DNA of 8,820 bases, taken from positions 1-8,820 of the forward strand of contig CAJKFC010000074.1 of the NCBI GenBank assembly GCA_905199135.1, written 5' to 3'. The DNA comes from an uncultured Eubacteriales bacterium (GTDB taxonomy: Bacteria > Bacillota > Clostridia > Oscillospirales > Butyricicoccaceae). The stretch's first letter is position 1. Each line of letters opens with the position of its first letter. The notes beneath the pieces are model-generated. The model was given only the letters and a program-made list of their open reading frames with translations. It searched no databases and was not told where the DNA came from. This document shows, one piece after another, positions 6,673 to 8,820 of the stretch. The position numbers were made by a program, and so were the translations under genes.

Positions 6673-7551
6673 GTGTTCGAGCTCATACGCGCCGGTGAAT
6701 GCAGTTATTACATCGACTGTCCCGCCAAGATGGGGCTTTATCAGGCTTCCGACAGCGAGGTCTACCTTATTGACAGCGGCAACGACAAGGACGCAGGCCG
6801 TAAAGTCCGCCAGATCCTGGACAGGAACGGCTGGAAGCTCCTCGGCATTTTGGTAACACACTCCAATGCAGACCACATCGGCGGTTGCCAGTACCTCCAG
6901 AAGCAGACGGGATGCCGCATATTCGCACCAGGGATAGAGGCCGCGTTCACGCGGTACCCGGTGCTGGAGCCCGCCTTTCTCTACGGCGGTTTCCCTCCGA
7001 AGCCGCTGAGGCATAAGTTCATGATGGCGCAGCCTTCACCAGCCGTGGATTTGAACTCGGAGGGCTTCCCCGCCGAGCTGGAGGTCTTGCCCCTAACCGG
7101 GCATTTCTTTGACATGGTGGGCTATAAGACCCCGGACGGGACTGCGTTCATAGCCGACTGTCTCTCCAGCGCTGCCCCTCTGGAGAAATACGGCTTTCCC
7201 TTCATCTACGACGTCGCCGCCTACCTCGAAACACTCAGGAAGCTGCCGGAGCTCGGCGCGAAGATGTACGTACCCGCACATGCGGAGGCCACGGAGGACA
7301 TCGCCCCCCTGGCCGAGCTGAACATCCGGCACGTGGAGTCCCTGTGCGAGACTGTGCTCGGTTTCTGTGCGGAGCCTCGCGGATTTGAGGAGATATTGAA
7401 GCTCTCGTTTGACAGCTGCCGCCTGCAGCTCACGTTGGAGCAATACGTCCTTGTGGGAAGCACCGTCAAGTCCATTTTGGCCTGGCTTTTGGACAGCGGC
7501 GCAGTCGAAACCGTCATAGAATCCAACCGCCTGCTTTGGCGCAGGAAATAG
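6673..7551 (+). CDS. Metallo-beta-lactamase-fold hydrolase
   Basis: This is a 292-residue cytoplasmic protein of the MBL superfamily; its substrate is unknown. The metal-binding framework is present as THSNADHIGG at 62-71 (His63, Asp67, His68), TGH at 142-144 (His144), IADC at 160-163 (Asp162) and VPAHAE at 200-205 (His203). In the usual HxHxDH motif the second His is replaced by Asn65, so the first metal site is altered. YLIDSGND at 31-38 is the conserved strand before the active site. Residues from about 215 on form a C-terminal helical region, FEEILKLSF...LEQYVLVGSTVKSILAWL, resembling a small winged-helix appendage seen in some MBL proteins; this is a guess. The start is a GTG at 6673 with AAAAGGAG at 6656-6663; no better ATG exists upstream. 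It has its own candidate promoter, and its base composition matches the genes to its right. A role as thioesterase, glyoxalase-II-like enzyme or lactonase is possible but not shown. Confidence 0.85.
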   Translation: MFELIRAGECSYYIDCPAKMGLYQASDSEVYLIDSGNDKDAGRKVRQILDRNGWKLLGILVTHSNADHIGGCQYLQKQTGCRIFAPGIEAAFTRYPVLEPAFLYGGFPPKPLRHKFMMAQPSPAVDLNSEGFPAELEVLPLTGHFFDMVGYKTPDGTAFIADCLSSAAPLEKYGFPFIYDVAAYLETLRKLPELGAKMYVPAHAEATEDIAPLAELNIRHVESLCETVLGFCAEPRGFEEILKLSFDSCRLQLTLEQYVLVGSTVKSILAWLLDSGAVETVIESNRLLWRRK

Positions 7552-7578
7552 TGATAAAGTCACTGATGCTTTACCCCG

Positions 7579-7614
7579 CCCGTGTTATTATCGCATCAAC
7601 AAAAAGAACACGGG
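7579..7614 (+). promoter_or_regulatory. Thioredoxin gene promoter and overlapping 8-bp inverted repeat
   Basis: An extended -10, TGTTATTAT at 7583-7591, sits about 35-43 nt before the thioredoxin start; only a weak -35 (CTGATG at 7563-7568) is seen. CCCGTGTT at 7579-7586 is repeated inverted as AACACGGG at 7607-7614, whose last three bases belong to the ribosome site GGGAGG. If transcription began further upstream, the RNA hairpin could hide part of the ribosome site. If the extended -10 is used, the left arm is not transcribed and the repeat would instead act as a DNA operator. Confidence 0.45.
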
Positions 7615-7625
7615 AGGAATAAAAA

Positions 7626-7934
7626 ATGTCAGCTGTAAGGATAACCTCATCGAACTACGCCGGGCTTGTGATGGCCAGCGAAAAGCCGGTCCTGTTGGAC
7701 TTCTGGGCCTCATGGTGCGGTCCCTGCCGCATGGTATCCCCTGTGGTGGACGAGATCGCCGCGGAGCGGGACGACCTGCTCGTAGGCAAGGTCAATGTGG
7801 ACGAAGAACCCGAGCTTGCCTCTGCCTTCAACATAAGCAGTATACCGACCCTTGTCGTCCTGAAAGACGGCAAAGTGGTCAACCGGGCGACGGGCGCGAG
7901 ACCCAAATCGAGCATTCTGTCCCTGGTCAAATAA
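7626..7934 (+). CDS. Thioredoxin
   Basis: This is a small cytoplasmic dithiol reductase that keeps protein disulfides reduced and supplies electrons to reductases. The 102-residue length is standard. It shows LLDFWASWCGPC at 23-34 with the redox pair Cys31/Cys34, the buried Asp25 preceding the active site, KVNVDEEPELASAFNISSIPTL with the cis-proline Pro74, and the closing VVLKDGKVVNRATGA at 77-91. GGGAGG at 7612-7617 lies 8 nt before the ATG. It appears to be a single-gene transcription unit: a promoter-like element lies just upstream and a strong terminator follows. No thioredoxin reductase gene is next to it in the window, so its usual partner must be elsewhere. Family assignment is certain; whether it is the main cellular thioredoxin (trxA) cannot be said, so no symbol is given. 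Confidence 0.95.
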   Translation: MSAVRITSSNYAGLVMASEKPVLLDFWASWCGPCRMVSPVVDEIAAERDDLLVGKVNVDEEPELASAFNISSIPTLVVLKDGKVVNRATGARPKSSILSLVK

Positions 7935-7985
7935 CTAACTTTGTATTACTCTCTCCCTTCCAAATCCAAACCTGCGGTGCAGAAG

Positions 7986-8019
7986 AAGATGGCGTGCGCG
8001 CAAGCGCCGCCATCTTTTT
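7986..8019 (+). terminator. Rho-independent terminator after the thioredoxin gene
   Basis: AAGATGGCG at 7986-7994 pairs perfectly with CGCCATCTT at 8008-8016. Inside, GCGC at 7996-7999 pairs with GCGC at 8004-8007 around a GCAA tetraloop (GNRA class), leaving one bulged T at 7995. The 13-bp stem runs into TTTTT at 8015-8019. It ends thioredoxin transcription about 50 nt after the stop codon and isolates the next gene. On the minus strand the same stem is followed by no long T-run, so it acts mainly in one direction. Confidence 0.92.
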
Positions 8020-8102
8020 ATGTTCTGGCCTTTCCACGAATCATATTCAAAAAATGGGCGTCGTCATTGCAAAAGGTGCCAGCACAGCCCCGGACGGCGC
8101 GG

Positions 8103-8131
8103 TTGACAACGCCGGCGATGTATTATATCAT
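8103..8131 (+). promoter_or_regulatory. Strong sigma-A type promoter of the binding-protein gene
   Basis: A consensus -35, TTGACA at 8103-8108, is followed after 17 nt by TATCAT at 8126-8131 (5 of 6 consensus). The -35 lies in a short imperfect palindrome centred on 8106 (GTTG-A-CAAC with further matching G/C pairs out to about 8095 and 8117), which may be an operator. The remaining sequence between the terminator and this promoter (8020-8100) shows nothing recognisable. The start codon is 44 nt downstream. Confidence 0.75.
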
Positions 8132-8174
8132 TTTTATATTGTAAGCAACACCAGGACCCAAGAGGTGATACAAC

Positions 8175-8820
8175 ATGAAACACAGGCGTATGCAACGCGC
8201 GCTTACTCTGCTCCTGGCCGCGGCGCTCCTGGCGCTCTCGGGCTGCGCCTCAACTCAGGAGCAGCGCAGGGGTACTGACGGCGGCGAGACCTCGGTGATC
8301 CTCGCCCCCTCGGGCGAGCCATTTCGCTTCTATGCTCTCTCCGATGAGGGCTGCGCCGGGGACGACAACCTGGTCCTCTCCAACGTATACGATTGCCTGA
8401 CTTTTCTGGAGGCGGACGGCAGTATCTCGCCCGGCCTGGCTGAGAGCTGGGAGCTCTCCGAGGACGGACTGTGCTACACCTTCCACCTGCGCAAGGGAGT
8501 GAAATTCCAGAACGGCTACGACTTCAGCGCCGAGGACGTCAAGTTCACCTTCGACAAAGGCGCGGCCGGCCCGCTAGGCTCCGCCCTCTTCGTGAACTAC
8601 AAGAGCTGCGAGATCGTGGACGACTACACCGTGAAGATCTACCTGACCTCGCCCTACGCCGGCTTCCTCTACGGCGTGGCCTCCCGCCTCGGCGGCATCT
8701 GCAGCAAGGCCTATTATGAGGAAGTAGGGGATGAGGGCTACCTGGAAGCCCCCGTCGGCACCGGCCCCTACCGCCTGGTCGAGGCCATCGGCGGGGAGAA
8801 GATTGTCCTTGAGGCCTTCG
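8175..8820 (+). CDS. Solute-binding lipoprotein of a peptide/nickel-type ABC transporter (partial)
   Basis: The gene runs off the window; 215 complete codons are visible and no stop is reached. The product starts with a lipoprotein signal: basic MKHRRMQR, a Leu/Ala-rich core and a lipobox LSGC with Cys24 as the lipidated residue. The mature protein would thus be anchored outside the membrane and deliver its ligand to an ABC permease. The following sequence is typical of solute-binding protein family 5 (DppA/OppA-like): NVYDCLTFLEADGSISPGLAESWELSEDG near 68-97, then TFHLRKGVKFQNG and FSAEDVKFTFD up to about residue 127, and APVGTGPYRL near 193-202. AGAGGTG at 8161-8167 lies 7 nt before the ATG. 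The ligand (peptide, nickel, glutathione or other) cannot be told. Permease and ATPase genes probably follow beyond the window. Confidence 0.93.
   Translation, partial: MKHRRMQRALTLLLAAALLALSGCASTQEQRRGTDGGETSVILAPSGEPFRFYALSDEGCAGDDNLVLSNVYDCLTFLEADGSISPGLAESWELSEDGLCYTFHLRKGVKFQNGYDFSAEDVKFTFDKGAAGPLGSALFVNYKSCEIVDDYTVKIYLTSPYAGFLYGVASRLGGICSKAYYEEVGDEGYLEAPVGTGPYRLVEAIGGEKIVLEAF

Noticed and set aside
7550..7564. AGTGA-TAAAG-TCACT as a terminator for the MBL gene
   Set aside because: The stem is only 5 bp, A/T-rich, and no T-run follows.
7712..8278. 188-codon plus-strand open frame spanning thioredoxin, the terminator and the lipoprotein start
   Set aside because: It runs through a clear terminator and promoter and is out of frame with both real genes.
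8471..8719. Arg/Leu-rich 82-codon plus-strand frame
   Set aside because: It is an out-of-frame shadow of the solute-binding lipoprotein, whose own frame runs from 8175 past the window end.

Overview
The window looks like DNA from an endospore-forming, anaerobic Firmicute (class Clostridia, possibly a gut lineage). The supporting signs are spoVAC-spoVAD, a formate-tetrahydrofolate ligase, strong AGGAGG-type ribosome binding sites on almost every gene, and a classical Gram-positive lipoprotein signal. No mobile element, CRISPR array, rRNA or tRNA gene is visible, and I could not make a convincing case for a new multi-gene system.

Layout. (1) Bases 1-120 hold no securely identified gene. They contain a perfect 10-bp inverted repeat and possibly the last codons of a plus-strand gene. 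(2) On the minus strand, spoVAC and spoVAD (1580 down to 121) form a translationally coupled pair for dipicolinic acid uptake into the forespore. (3) A 152-nt divergent intergenic region carries a good housekeeping promoter for the plus strand. (4) A compact plus-strand operon runs from 1733 to 6605: alpha/beta hydrolase, a non-canonical D-Ala-D-Ala ligase-like ATP-grasp enzyme, imidazolonepropionase (hutI) and formate-tetrahydrofolate ligase (fhs). Gaps are 17 nt, 9 nt and a 7-nt overlap. hutI and fhs plausibly work together, because histidine breakdown feeds one-carbon units to folate. The first two genes point to the cell wall. (5) From 6673 there are three independently promoted genes: an MBL-fold hydrolase, a thioredoxin closed by a very clear intrinsic terminator, and the start of a solute-binding lipoprotein of a peptide-type ABC transporter, cut by the window end.

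The most striking observation is a sharp change of base composition and codon use inside fhs, near codon 412-418 (about 6165-6195). Sampled sequence before it is about 50-54% G+C with mainly AGA/AGG arginine codons. After it, sampled sequence is about 63-65% G+C with only CGN arginine codons for the rest of fhs, and the high G+C persists to the window end. The reading frame and the protein family are uninterrupted. The left and right parts therefore probably come from two different genomes, joined either by homologous recombination in a conserved gene or by an assembly error at a conserved stretch. Any inference linking genes on the two sides should wait until that is settled.
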